26,205 nt of DNA, from positions 1 to 26,205 of the forward strand of contig LPNZ01008423.1 in NCBI GenBank assembly GCA_001655205.1, in the 5' to 3' direction. Within the stretch, counting starts at the first letter, position 1, and every line of letters begins with the position of its first letter. Source of the stretch: Lenisia limosa. Its lineage: Eukaryota; Breviatea. Position numbers and translations under genes: made by a program. A model generated the notes under the pieces. The model saw nothing but the letters and a program-made list of their open reading frames with translations. It did no database searches and was not told the origin of the DNA. This document shows positions 10,249 through 21,593 of this stretch, in pieces.

Positions 10249-13200
10249 TCAGCTGACAATCATCCGTGTTATGACCCCCAAAAGGCCAGCAGCCAAAAGG
10301 GAAGCAATTCCCTGTATAACTTCAAATGACACCTCACGGCCAAGAACCCTGAAAGTTGAGCTAAAGGCTAAACTTAGTTCATAATCTGATTGAAAAAGAC
10401 TGTATACCTACAATTGCCTGTTGCATTATACCCCTTTGAATGATATTTGTAGAATGGGAGATGGTGACAATTACCAACGGCTTGTAGAGCAAGAAAAGGG
10501 GTGAACATGCTCATTGAAAGCTCGGAATCCCAAAAAAAGATGACCACTTCCATATGGCAACTTTCGAGTCAAAATTATAAACACAGATAATACGAGGGGT
10601 CACCTTGAGTGTATCAGAATTATTGAAACTAATTATTCTCCATTGAAAATGAGAGTTCAGACATGTGAAAATCATTCAGAATTGATATGATCAAGATTCT
10701 CTCAGCGATTCCCTCGCTCACTCAATTCGAGTATCGGATGTGGTAATCAGCCCTATGAGATCCTCCAAAAAATAGTGGCCCTCGCGATTGAACACTATTG
10801 ACAGAGCAGTATTTGGGTACTACTTAGTCATTTTTGAGGTCAACACATGCATGAGAAAGGGTGTGTCATATTGAGCACAATTAAATAGTATCATATATCT
10901 CCTTGCCGTAATGTGTTAAGGGCTTCCCTCCTTTCCAAAAAAGACCAGTAAAATCTATATTTTTAACAAACTCCGTCTTTTCTGGGACCATAGGGACGCT
11001 ATAGTTACTAATCAGACATTATAAAATGGACAAATCAAACAACAAAGGATATGAAGCTCTGAAAAGCGTTGTAACAATTACAGGAGATCGACATTTGGCC
11101 TGATATATCAATTTTTCACCTCTCAATTCCCCTAAAATCCCAACTACCGAAGAGAGTAGTTGGTCTAGAGTCAAGCCTTGGTGCCTGCTCATGAACCTGA
11201 GGTTCCTCTTTTCCAGTTCAAGAGTAGATCCTATCACCTACAAGGGGGTAAAGTTAAACAAGTATGTGATTTTGAACAATAAAAGTAAATGTTTAGTAGT
11301 ATATTTATATATCATATGATAGCTTTGTATTTACAAGAGAAAGTGAGATCTTTTTTGAAAACCCCGCTTTATCTTAACATGACACATCCATACACACAGA
11401 TACAACAAATACAATATAAATATCATAAAATAAAGACTTTGATAAGAAATCAATTCAAAATAAAAAATCATATCAGCAAACCACCACCTACTCTCCGTGA
11501 CACAATATCTCTGAGATGCATCTAAACTATTAAAAACAGCGTGGTGAAAAAATATATATAAAGGTTGCAATTATGCAGTAACACATTTAGCTGTGAAAAC
11601 TTGATTGAATTACGAGCTTATCTGTTTCATAAAAGACAGAATTTGAACTAAAGTGAAGCAACCTGACACCACCACTCCCCTTAATAAGATTCCCACTTTT
11701 TCTCTGTGAAGAAGTCCGATATGCGATCTCAACTCGGCATTCACTGATGCTGCTGTTCTCAAACTCATAATTAGAATGCTGAGATGGTGAAAATACTAGG
11801 GACAAAGCATTCAGAATGCAAAAAAATGTCAGTAATCTATAGGCCTCATCACACACAATAATCCACATATCATTTATTGGAATATAGATAGAGCAAATTA
11901 GAAGGTAATAACTGAACTCACGAGGCAAATACGGCCATTGCTAATCCAAAGAAAATGGTCATATCATTGACTTCGGAGTAGATTACGATCCGCATTAAAA
12001 CCAAGGCTGCAAGGAAACTGCAAGGTCAGAATTAGAACTCCGTTAGAAATGTATTCATCAAATACTAGTTTTATTGTGGAAATATAGCACAAAACATAAA
12101 AAGTATCACCACTTACATATTTGTGACAAGGCCAAAGCCCAAAAGCGACGACAGTCGAGCTAGTGCAGGCCTCATGCTGTCCTGGAAATGAACTCTGATC
12201 TTGGACCATGCAATGATCTAAAACAGATTATCTATTGTGAAAATCAAAATAAGTGTTGTGATGGTTGTGATCTGGGCAACCCTTCAGTCGAAAAAGTCAA
12301 GATATTTATTGATGATTATCGACGTTTTTCGTTCAAAGTTAAGCACTAGTTCTGCTAAGTATAAGAACCTCCTTTCTGAATAGATTACCAACACTCTATC
12401 GTCGGATTAAAGAGTGAATTGACACAAGTTGGATATTGTTAGTTTGAAAAAATTGTGGAGACAAAATGTATTCGTGAATTATATGAATAGATTATTCAAT
12501 TATTCTATATTACTATGTGGTTGCTCCAAATTGTCGTAAAATTATACTGGTACCATTCACTCTTATTTGAGAAAAGGCGGTATGCTTACGTTATCTAGGT
12601 ATTGGAAGTTGAGGTAAGGAACTCCAAAGGCCATCCTTTCGTTGTCGTTATAATTGGAAAGTTGGCTACAATTAATAAAAAATGCTATTGTCAAGAGGTA
12701 TTGGATGATTTGTGGGCAACAATAGTTGATATCTATATTTAATTTATTGAGATGAGAAATAAAACAAGATTGCATCTTGCCAAAATGATATATACCGATA
12801 TATATACTATATGATATGTTATAATTAGGGTTGCCGGCAACTATTAAAATACATGTACATGGAACAAAAATTTACAAACTCTAAGATTCATGACAATGTG
12901 ACTATGTTTACAAACACCTGAGCATGGTTGCTAGTATTTTGTCTATTTTGGTACAATTTTGCATAAGACATTTCTGCATTCCAACTGACCAAAAATTGTC
13001 AAAATTATACAGAGCTATATGATATATATTACACTAACTGGGATAAGTCTTGACCTATTTTCCTTGGGAAATCAGAGAGCAAATTGGTCAAGACTTATTC
13101 CGGTCACTGTATATATGATATAGCTATATACCGACTGACCTGAAAGCAGTAACCATGAATTGGTAACACATGAGAGAGAAAAAGTGTTTTGAAGACACTG

Positions 13201-16200
13201 CAATGGCAAGGTATACCTCAATTGTAAAAGCTATTCAAACTTTGAGTCCAAAGGCTTGGGGTGTACAAAATGTGTTATCAGTGTTGCGAGGTAAATCATG
13301 GGTAAAATTAAAATTAGGCACTATTGTTCAGTCTATCATTGATGCCTTTCTCACAACTCACAGAATAAACCTTGTATCATATGATAATTGTAAGATAAAG
13401 CCATCCTACCCATGTGAATGTGAGAAAGCTGTTGAGAATCGTGCATTTCCTGTAAGGTAAAATTGCGAAAATCAATCAGAGTATGCCAATGCTTTGCTAA
13501 ATCCCCTCCAAAACCCCGAGCAGCAAACACCCGGGTAAAAACCCGTGGCAGTGTGACTGTTCATCGCAGTGAGCATTGTATTTGCATCCATTATATGTCA
13601 CGGGTACCCAACCATTCAAAAGAAGACGTTTCACTTGTCTCGAGGAACCATATTTGGGGGACAAACGTCAGCAAAAAAGCTGAGATCAGTCCCAAAATGA
13701 CACTGTTTCTAAAATGTGTTAGACGGTAAATAATACACAAGTGAAAACGTTGCGAATCAATCGAAGCTGATTTGGTATGAAAATTGGATCTTTTACTTTG
13801 TTCATCAAAACAGCACTTCTATCATTTTGTATTGTTTAACTACAAACGCTCAAACAATACCGCATTTTTAGATGAGCCGTATTTTCTTACAAACCTTTTG
13901 ACTCTTCTGAGAAAACGTAATGTTTGACTTTCAAGACAAATCGAAATGTCATATCTAAATCGTCATATGATTATGGGGGTTGGGTCGATGAGGAATAACC
14001 TCAGGGTTAAGGATCATATCATCCTTGATAACACTTGCTATTCCGCATACGCATTGTCAACTGAAATAGACTTGGAGAATAAATCCTACACAATCAGAAA
14101 AACGAAATAAATTCAAATTGAGTAAGGTGGCAAAATATAGTATAATACTCTATAATTGATATGATATCAATCTCCCACAATATCCACACATCCACAAACT
14201 TTTAAACTATTGAGGCGTGGCAAATGGTGCAAGCTGGTAGTTCCTGTACTCAACGTTGCCCACGCGGGATACTAGCATAATAAGTTCGGAAATAAGAGAA
14301 ACAACTAACTACTGTGTTTGGCTTAGTTATTACAGTAGAGACTTTACTGTAAAAAATGGATACCTCTCTTGAAATGCACCACTTACCGATTTAAGCCATG
14401 ACCTCTCCATACACGACCCAACAATTCCGGAAGGCACCGCATGGACACACTACTGATGAAAGCGAGAGAGAAGGGGTATTATATCATTAAATTGTTCAGG
14501 AGAGGGTTCTATCATAAAAAATGAATTATCTCAGCATGATAAGTCGGACCATCTCTACCTCCACAAACAGCAAAAAATACGAAGCAGCAAACACCACTAA
14601 ACCGCTGAAGAAGAGACAAGGTGCTGTGGTCGTGATCTGGATGAAACTGTTGAACCCCCTTGAAGAGCAAATTGCTAAGGGACTCATCAAAGAACAATAA
14701 TATTTTGGTTATGAAGTTTTTTGAAGAAGATTTAAGAACTTCGGCTACGAATCTGAATCTTCAGATTTGGTTAAAAACCAAGCATAACTGTTTAATTGAG
14801 GCAACAATTACATCCAAGATCTGAGCAAACCTTTCATTCAACTGGAATATGAAGTATACATGTGTCATCAATACCAAGACCCATGACAAAGCATCTAGAG
14901 AGATGAGAAGGATATTCAACACAATGCAAAAAACAATTTGAACTAATTGAAAAAAATATACATTATAAAATAGAAACCTTAGACCTCGGTGTTTTAGCCC
15001 CTTTTCTTGAAAATGAAAATTATCCCTTCATTGGTAATTATAAACAGTAAACTGACCGCGATAAGTCCTGACACTGATATTGAGCTTTATCTTGAGTCAA
15101 CCGTGTGAATACTTGTTGTGGTCAGTGTATGTACATGTATATACAAAAAATGATGAAGTTATTATCGTATGCATATATCATATCTATAATATATAAATAT
15201 CATTAGTTTTATTGTCAGCTAAACAATAATCCAGATGTTCTATTTCTTGTTTTGCTCTCAATTAATGTTATTATATATCATATGTTAAAACATATAATAA
15301 CATGTTCCAGGTATATTCTGAACTAACTTATGAGATACTACACACCCTTTTACATTTAAAGAAAAGCCTCCATGATGAAGAGTTGTTGAACAGATGCGTG
15401 GTGATTGAAGTTCGAATTTTTAACACACCTGGAAATAATCAGATCAGGAAACATAAAAACAAAGTATGATTCAACAACTCCCCTTTCAAAATGCCAATAA
15501 AACTCTTGTCCGCCAACAAAATAAGGGAAGGAGATAGGGGAAGAGAAGCCACGTCATCAACGTCATGAAGAAATGGCCTGATAGGAGATGAGTTGGTATT
15601 CTAATTCAGGAACAAGCTCTGATTTTTTTTCAAACAAGAAAAGAAAAATAGTCTGAAGGTTGTGACATCTTTTGTTCAGAGAAAAATGTGTCAGGCAATA
15701 ATTCAAGTTGAAAGGAAGTTTAAAAAGAAATAATCAAAGTAACTGGTACATTGTGATACAATTCCATCTAACAAAAGTCATTTACTTCATAAGAGCGTTA
15801 ACCAACTTAGATAAACGTCAACATTCATCTTTTGTCGAAAGAAGCCTGGAGCGAACTCAAACTGGCTCTTCACAACCGATTTCATAAACTGCAATATCAA
15901 GCATAGGATTTCGATTTCGTCCGAAAATAAACGACCTAATATGACAAAATTTCCAAAACGAAGACTGTTTTTTGGAACCAAAATTGGTCTACTAATCCCC
16001 CAATTATTCGGTGTTTGTTATCACCACACGTAATCTTGCTTTCTCTCCTTTCTCCACTTCCTCTTGTAAATTTGATGTTTATTAAGAAGATATTGGTTGG
16101 ATATCCCCCTCCCTACCTTGCTGGTTGTCAAGGTCCGTTCGTGTCTGTGGGGAATAGACAGTCGTCTACGGGACTCTGGAGACTCTTCGACAACTCGAAT

Positions 16201-16251
16201 GTCCATTGGTGGTATTTCATCATGGGTGGCCAGAGGACTTCTTTGCATCAT
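10249..16251 (-). CDS. Candidate 7-transmembrane gustatory-receptor-like (GRL/7TMIC superfamily) protein, 15 exons, 417 residues
   Basis: Exons: 16251-16117, 15888-15807, 15577-15518, 15428-15354, 14942-14812, 14636-14581, 14452-14387, 12665-12590, 12217-12117, 12017-11922, 11778-11697, 11521-11492, 11237-11120, 10520-10475, 10348-10249. All fourteen junctions agree in phase, from the ATG at 16251 to a TGA, giving 417 codons. The first 72 residues are polar and there is no signal peptide. Hydrophobic segments lie near 74-93, 118-133, 134-152, 162-180, 246-274, 280-299 and 393-412. Between segments 4 and 5 is FGVPYLNFQYLDNIIAW with a following R. The last helix, EVSFEVIQGIASLLAAGL, comes after a long cytosolic helical loop. 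Seven helices, a polar N-terminus, about 400 residues and a long TM6-TM7 loop are the layout of insect gustatory receptors, GRL proteins and PHTF (ligand-gated cation channels where studied). The insect TYhhhhhQF motif is absent. Family membership is inferred from architecture only; it could be another 7TM family. Confidence 0.52.
13030..13111. mobile_element. Hairpin MITE, family 1, copy b
   Basis: The same structure as the copy at 4003: TA border, gggataagtcttgacc arm, identical ttccttgggaaatca core, right arm ggtcaagacttattccggt, then cactgta. It is inserted in TA-rich repeats inside the largest GRL intron. Confidence 0.72.
13170..13729 (+). other. Unassigned plus-strand open frames inside the largest intron of the GRL gene
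   Basis: Two consecutive open frames in different phases lie opposite the 1.7 kb intron between 14387 and 12665. The first (13170-13460, 96 codons) starts at an ATG, encodes AKAWGVQN-like polar and hydrophobic alternation including VLSVLRGKSWVKLKLGTIVQ, and ends with a Cys-rich stretch (YPCECEKA). The second (13463-13729) encodes a basic, Cys/His-containing peptide. They could be a decayed insertion or an unspliced host gene. I recognise no family. A hairpin element lies just upstream at 13030-13111. Confidence 0.25.
15049..15129. mobile_element. Hairpin MITE, family 2, copy b
   Basis: Left arm aactgaccgcgataagtcct, shared core tattgagctttatcttgagt, right end tgtggtcagtgta. Alignable over its length with the copy at 5462. 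It lies in the GRL intron between 15354 and 14942. Confidence 0.55.
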
Positions 16252-17115
16252 TGCAAGTATGACCCGTTTTAGGCCAGGACAGCAGCTTTTTCGCTTTTAC
16301 TGTGGAGTCAGAATTGTAGATTATCACCTTATTACAAAGTGATGGTCTGTAGGGCTGGTTACATTCTCCTACATAGGACGGTCGGAAAAAGCCAGTAAAA
16401 TATCGATGTTTTTTGAGGTTTTATCAAGAAAATCTGTCATATCTGGAGATGCTACATTATTATGCGAATGTCAGACAAGAGTGGATAGTATTGATTCAAG
16501 CAACCGTTGGAGATTACCGCACAAACAAATCATCAAAAAAGGGTAGCGCATGAGGTGCTTTAAAAAACAAGAAGACGTATCACCCAGCCTACCAAAGTAA
16601 GAATAATCTCACAGTGTTGGTGATAGCAGAGCTAGCCTAACCTGCCACATAACTTGATACAATTAAAGTTAATTATTAGGAGACAATACTCGTCTCTCTT
16701 GTATTTCAAGCCTGGTCTGAGTTCATTAGTTATCAGAGTCAGAGGGCGGTGATCAATTGAAAACAGGACAAAGGTGGGTTCGAGAATACTCCTCCTATAT
16801 TCAATTCACTGGTCAAATTTACATGGTTAAATAGAGGATAAAGGGGATGGCTGGCTGCTGCCTACACTTGTTCAAACCAAAGAGTATCAATTCACGGATT
16901 TTATCTTGAACACTGTTGTTGCTCCTTCAGCTCCTTTTCATTTCCTTTCCTGCACATATTGACAAATTTTACTAGTATATTCAGGAATTGAGGAGTTTAC
17001 TCCGGTAGTGTTTTAAGATTTGGAGATCTTGCATTTCTCTTCCCGTTTGTCAATCTCAATCTGTGTTCTTGAACAGGGCCTTAACGCACTGGGCACCATA
17101 CAACATTCCCCGTTA
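16252..17115. promoter_or_regulatory. Divergent intergenic region between the GRL and thioredoxin genes
   Basis: About 860 bases separate the ATG of the minus-strand GRL gene and the ATG of the plus-strand thioredoxin gene, so both promoters and 5' leaders should be here. It contains a partial copy of repeat R near 16380. A pyrimidine-rich stretch with cag at 17053-17055 could be the acceptor of a 5'-leader intron of the thioredoxin gene. I see no convincing TATA box or other motif. Confidence 0.35.
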
Positions 17116-20100
17116 ATGGGCCTGTTGTACCTCTTGGTATGGCTGAGTATCTTGCAGATCTGCCGTGCTTACGACCAATCTATTCCGTATGTTNNNNNNN
17201 NNNNNNNNNNNNNNNNNNNNNNNNNNNNNNNNNNNNNNNNNNNNNNNNNNNNNNNNNNNNNNNNNNNNNNNNNNNNNNNNNNNNNNNNNNNNNNNNNNNN
17301 NNNNNNNNNNNNNNNNNNNNNNNNNNNNNNNNNNNNNNNNNNNNCTCCACATGGAGCATATCATCGTACACTGACTCTGGGATAATTGCTGAAATGAATG
17401 GGTAGGATGAAGCTCAAAATCACTGGAAATACTTATCGCGGTCTGTATATACCTGTATATCGCCTTACTATGACGTATCCTTCTTCGATATTTGCCTTTT
17501 TTATGTACTCCATAAGTTTCTTGCGTCAATCTGTGATCCCCCCCCCCCCCNNNNNNNNNNNNNNNNNNNNNNNNNNNNNNNNNNNNNNNNNNNNNNNNNN
17601 NNNNNNNNNNNNNNNNNNNNNNNNNNNNNNNNNNNNNNNNNNNNNNNNNNNNNNNNNNNNNNNNNNNNNNNNNNNNNNNNNNNNNNNNNNNNNNNNNNNN
17701 NNNNNNNNNNNNNNNNNNNNNNNNNNNNNNNNNNNNNNNNNNNNNNNNNNNNNNNNNNNNNNNTTCAGTTATCGTCCAATTTACCCCCCCCCCCAGGCTA
17801 ATAGCTGAGCCTCTTGACGCACCCGACTTTGAAGCCTTTGTGGGATGGGGTTAGATTTGTTCTGTATTATTATAACTGCATTTTGGTTACCAAAAGACGG
17901 ATGCAATCGTGTCAATAATTTTGTTATTATTTGAGTTTGAAGTGGTGCACTATTCAACCATACACAAATATGGTATATATCCTAGAAATATCGAATTATA
18001 CACTTGTCTTTTGTTAGGGCTGAAAGTGAAGACTGTTTACTATATTATATCAGATATCGATGTAAAGTGACCGGATAAGTCTTGACCGATTTACTATGTG
18101 ATTTCTCAAGGAACACGGTCAAGACTTATCCCCGGTCACAATGTACAGATTAAAAATCATACAGTCAACGTCTTATGTTTCCTTGAAATATGACTACGAT
18201 TACTTTTCTTGCATTTGCCTATTGAATCCTCTCGAGTTGTTTTTTTTTCTCCTTAAAATTCCCCCCTGATACCATTGCCGCAGAATGTGCATGGAGGCGT
18301 TTTCAAGTTATCAGACCTCACAGGAGCAGGGCATGTGGTTGGCGGAGGGTGTGGGGAATGCAATGAGAAATAAAAAATAAGGAAGTATCTGGCCGACGCC
18401 ACATCATCATGCTTATAAGAGATATTGGATTATGGTATAATATTAATTCACCCAATCATTTGCCTTTCAATTCTGTGCACACAGCTTTCTGCGTGTCTCC
18501 CCAGCATACATGTAGTGTAGATAGGGCTTCCTTTCAGCCCAAAGAAGACTGGGTTTCTCGATAATCCACGATAATATGGTCAGACCCGTCGACCCCAGCA
18601 CATTGTATTTATCTATCTTACTGTACTATGTCAAAAAGAGAGAAAAACAAGGTAGTACCTCTCAGAAGCCGTTACAGACAGTGGATTATTGATTATTGCA
18701 TAAATAATAACCTTACAGGTTGTTTTGGATCTTTTCAGCACGTTATGCCCCCCATGCAGAAAACTTGCGAAATTTGTCCTTAAGTGAGTTGGGGTTCAGC
18801 TTAGAAAATATAGAAGTATTGTTTTTTTTTCAGAATTTATCAAAATGTGATCAGGGAATAATAAATAAGTATGTCTAACTTTTTTGACGCCTTCACTCTG
18901 ACAAATTAGACTGGTACGATAATCTGATTCATATTTTTGGCAAAATTGTTTTGAAACCGTGTAGTATTTTATCTTTTTATCTTTTTTCTTTCTTTGCTTC
19001 ATATATTCCCTGAATCACATCCTCAGACCCCTTCATGACGTTTTGACAGCGCAATCAGTTGAGGATGTCGACGTAGGTGATGGTTTGTTTGTGGCAGTTA
19101 TTGTTGTTGTAAAGAGTCTACTGAGAAACTCGCGTTTTGTACACATTAGAGCTTGACCTACTGTTCCAATAAATACTGAATCCTAGATAAATCCTCGATA
19201 AATATCGAAAGTGGTGCTATTTTATAAATATGTATTATGTGATGATAACTTTATAGGAGCTGTTCATTCAGGACAAATGAGAATTGTCGTTATTTACAAT
19301 TTGATCCATTATTTGGAATTGAATTAAAGCTCTGAAGCTGTTGATTTTATCTCATATCACCTTATCCATACTAGATTAAACTGAACTTGGCCCCATGCAA
19401 TTTATTGAGAAATGAATTGTGATTTTTAGTGCGGGATATAGTATATAACCGGAACTATGTTTCTAGATCTTTTATTTCGAATGATGTCATACTTCGCAGC
19501 TTTTGTCCGTGACAGTCAATCCTCATGACACCTTCCCAATCCTGCGGTCATTCATTTCCACTGAAGGCTACCAATGGCCACATTGCACCGCACCGGAGTA
19601 CAATGTATGCTAGGCTTTCCCTCGCAAAATATTTTCTTCCTCGATTATCCTCACATAATATGGATTTTTCCCTTAAACAAAAAAAAATACGAAGTGTATT
19701 TAATGCTTCTTTGGATTCCTTAAAAAGTGAAATTTTGGAAAATCGTCGAATAATATATTTTTTGCTTTTGGATTAAAGTGCCTCCCGCTTGAGTAGATAC
19801 ACCCATGTCTGGGTCAGCTTGCTAATCAGAGTTTTCTAACTGAGTTAACACCTTCTAGCTTGGCATGATGTACAACGCCTATTACATTCCAAGTATTTCG
19901 TTTATCGGACCTGACGGGAAGGTATGTGGGGATTGTCTTTATGTTATGACCCTTTTTTTAATGAACAGATCCATGCCCGATGGGGAGGTGGAGACGGACC
20001 TATTTCACCCGACATTATGCTGGCTACCATTGCTTCGATTATTGACAGGTTTGTTCGGATAAATCTAATAAACAGCTGCCAAATGCACATATTTGCTTTA

Positions 20101-21075
20101 ATCATCTAGTGATAGAGTATGATCTTAATATATTATCATATCAATTTTCGATATCTAGGAAATCATTTAAATTGATATCGATATATCGATATATACTTAG
20201 TATATCATTCTAAATCCATATCGATATATATACTAGTATATCAGATATTTAAAGGGACAGTGGTAGGTCTTGACTGAAGGAAAATGGTCATGTCTTGCCA
20301 GTATCATTTAAAATAATATCCAAGCTTCAATGTAATTCACCCATACATCTATCAAACCTTTGAGAACAGAGCCTATCATATGTCTGAAAAGTTTATTGTG
20401 TAACTGCCCTCTTACTTTCATCATATCTACATGTGTATGGATACGTTTCAGGGTAGATGGAGTGGAGCTTGCCAGTGAAAATGCAGACATTAACGAGCAA
20501 GAAAATGATCCAAGTATGTGGTGCTCGTGTGACACTTTTTAATCTGTTGTGAAACTTGGAATATCCAACTGCATGTGTACACTGCCTTAACCAAAAGAGA
20601 ACTGTTGCACATTTTGGATAATCAATTTATTTTACCCACTTCTACCTTCCTCCACACTAAACATCTATTTTGACCTCATCCCCCCCTCCTTCAGGTTCCA
20701 ATGAAGACCCTGAGGATGGAGTATGTAACCCAGATGATGCAGTGACGGGGTGTGGTGATCCCAATCAAGGCAATCAAGACCCTGAAAAGCCTGGACCGGA
20801 AGCGCGAAGTATCGCTGAACTTCCTGTTTGAGGATCATATGGAGTTCATCATATTTTAGTTTCAAAGAAATAGAGCCACAATCACTGTTTTGAAGTCTGC
20901 AGTATTCTTCAGATTAATCGGATACCTTGTTGTTGAGCAGTAATAACTGTAATAATATGTGCTTTTTATATTGTCGATAACTTTATTGTAGGAAGCTGTG
21001 CGGGATACTGCTGCTGCTGCTCTATTGGCTGAACAAAACGCTCGAATACAGAAGCTTAATGCCTTCAATGTTTGA
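17116..21075 (+). CDS. Secreted or luminal thioredoxin-fold protein (TlpA/redoxin type, CPPC active site)
   Basis: Exons: 17116-17186, 17797-17839, 18284-18348 (or 18337), 18739-18783, 18834-18846, about 19064-19076, 19516-19604, 19859-19921, 19969-20048, 20452-20513, 20695-20720, 20992-21075; about 217 residues. The ATG at 17116 opens a signal peptide (MGLLYLLVWLSILQICRA). The mature part follows TlpA order: APDFEAF, then FKLSDLTGAGHVV, the active site TLCPPCRKLAKFV, a strand DVDVVNPHDTF, WPHCTAPEYN, YIPSISFIGPDGKI with the usual cis-Pro position, then GPISPDIMLATIASII. An acidic linker (NADINEQENDPSSNEDPEDG) leads to a helix EAVRDTAAAALLAEQNARIQ. It should reduce or form disulfides outside the cytosol. 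The strand before CPPC is shorter than usual, so a micro-exon may be missed between 18348 and 18739. The exon near 19064 could instead start at 19050. ATTAAA at 21223 is a possible poly(A) signal. Confidence 0.78.
17194..17344. other. Assembly gap in the first thioredoxin intron
   Basis: 151 N starting eight bases after the exon end at 17186. No homopolymer is visible on either side. Confidence 0.95.
17551..17763. other. Assembly gap flanked by poly-C
   Basis: 213 N after a run of 13 C. A second C run at 17783-17794 on its right is the pyrimidine tract of the acceptor at 17797. Confidence 0.95.
18063..18145. mobile_element. Hairpin MITE, family 1, copy c (inverted core)
   Basis: Arms are taaagtgaccggataagtct and the complementary right end cttatccccggtcac. 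The inner core reads gatttctcaaggaa, the reverse complement of the core in the copies at 4003 and 13030, so this copy is inserted in the opposite orientation. It lies in the thioredoxin gene intron before 18284. Confidence 0.68.
20130..20250. repeat. AT palindrome cluster (ATATCGATAT type)
   Basis: Repeated self-complementary words (atatcgatat, tatatcgata, actagtatat) fill the intron between 20048 and 20452. Similar blocks occur near 1040, 6430, 10120, 12790 and 15270. They look like microsatellite-type expansion of palindromic words. Confidence 0.6.
20255..20303. repeat. Diverged family 1 hairpin remnant
   Basis: The sequence ggtaggtcttgactgaaggaaaa...tcatgtcttgccagt retains the arms and part of the ccttg core but is shortened and diverged. 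It lies in the thioredoxin gene intron before 20452. Confidence 0.35.
20721..20831 (+). other. Alternative read-through 3' end of the thioredoxin gene
   Basis: If the donor at 20721 (gtatgt) is not used, the frame stays open for 36 more codons to a TGA at 20829-20831. This would replace the alanine-rich helix with an acidic, Gly/Pro/Asn-rich tail containing GDPNQGNQDPEKPGPEARS. The composition looks coding rather than intronic, so retained-intron or alternative last-exon isoforms are plausible. Confidence 0.4.
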
Positions 21076-21222
21076 GGATTGCTTTGGAAATGACTGTTTA
21101 ACGTTTCTTTCTCTTTTTCTTCACTGTTTTTTGCACTTGGTTCCCCATGTTTGTTGATTTTTGAAACGAGATTTTCATCTGGAACATTTATTGCCTTTGC
21201 CTATTTTCGCTACTTTTACAAC

Positions 21223-21228
21223 ATTAAA
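21223..21228 (+). terminator. Possible poly(A) signal of the thioredoxin gene
   Basis: ATTAAA lies about 150 bases after the TGA at 21075, after a T-rich stretch. No better hexamer lies closer. Confidence 0.35.
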
Positions 21229-21406
21229 TGAAGGTGTGTCTTAGTTCGAAATACCTGACTTCATTGGCATTGTTAGCAGCTGGAGGCTTTGCTTTCTTCC
21301 TGACATTGTAACAAAGCTAGAATGGTGCAATGCTATGCATGGTCAAGATATCTATTTATTCAGTCACAATGTGATCTGTAGAATGTAAAATATCTAGTGC
21401 GGGAAC

Positions 21407-21593
21407 ATGGCTAAGAGAAACGTGGTGCGAAAAGTCAGATACAATAGATTGGGGTCGGTGGCAGTCAAGCAAGTTGGCCATGGCGTTAGATGTGGTACTG
21501 CACTCTTTGCGAAGTCCGCCTTGAACCTTCCTTGTTTTGGCTGGGTCGTATCTTCACGGCTGCCGTTGTTAATACCTGAACTGTTAGTTACAG
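21407..21593 (+). CDS. Possible first exon upstream of the CcdA-like gene, unassigned
   Basis: An ATG in good context (gggaacATGG) opens 62 codons with no stop before a consensus-like donor (gtaaac) at 21594. The peptide begins MAKRNVVRKVRYNRLG and is rich in Arg, Lys and Val with almost no acidic residues, as in an organelle-targeting presequence. It ends in phase 1, whereas the first clear membrane exon at 22038 needs phase 2, so the two cannot be joined directly. Either an intervening exon is missed or this is not coding. I do not recognise the sequence. Confidence 0.25.

Noticed and set aside
14559-14580. Longer version of the GRL TM4 exon ending at a gtagag donor
   Set aside because: It would end in phase 0, whereas the next exon (14452) needs phase 2; the gtattt donor after 14581 restores phase through the gene.
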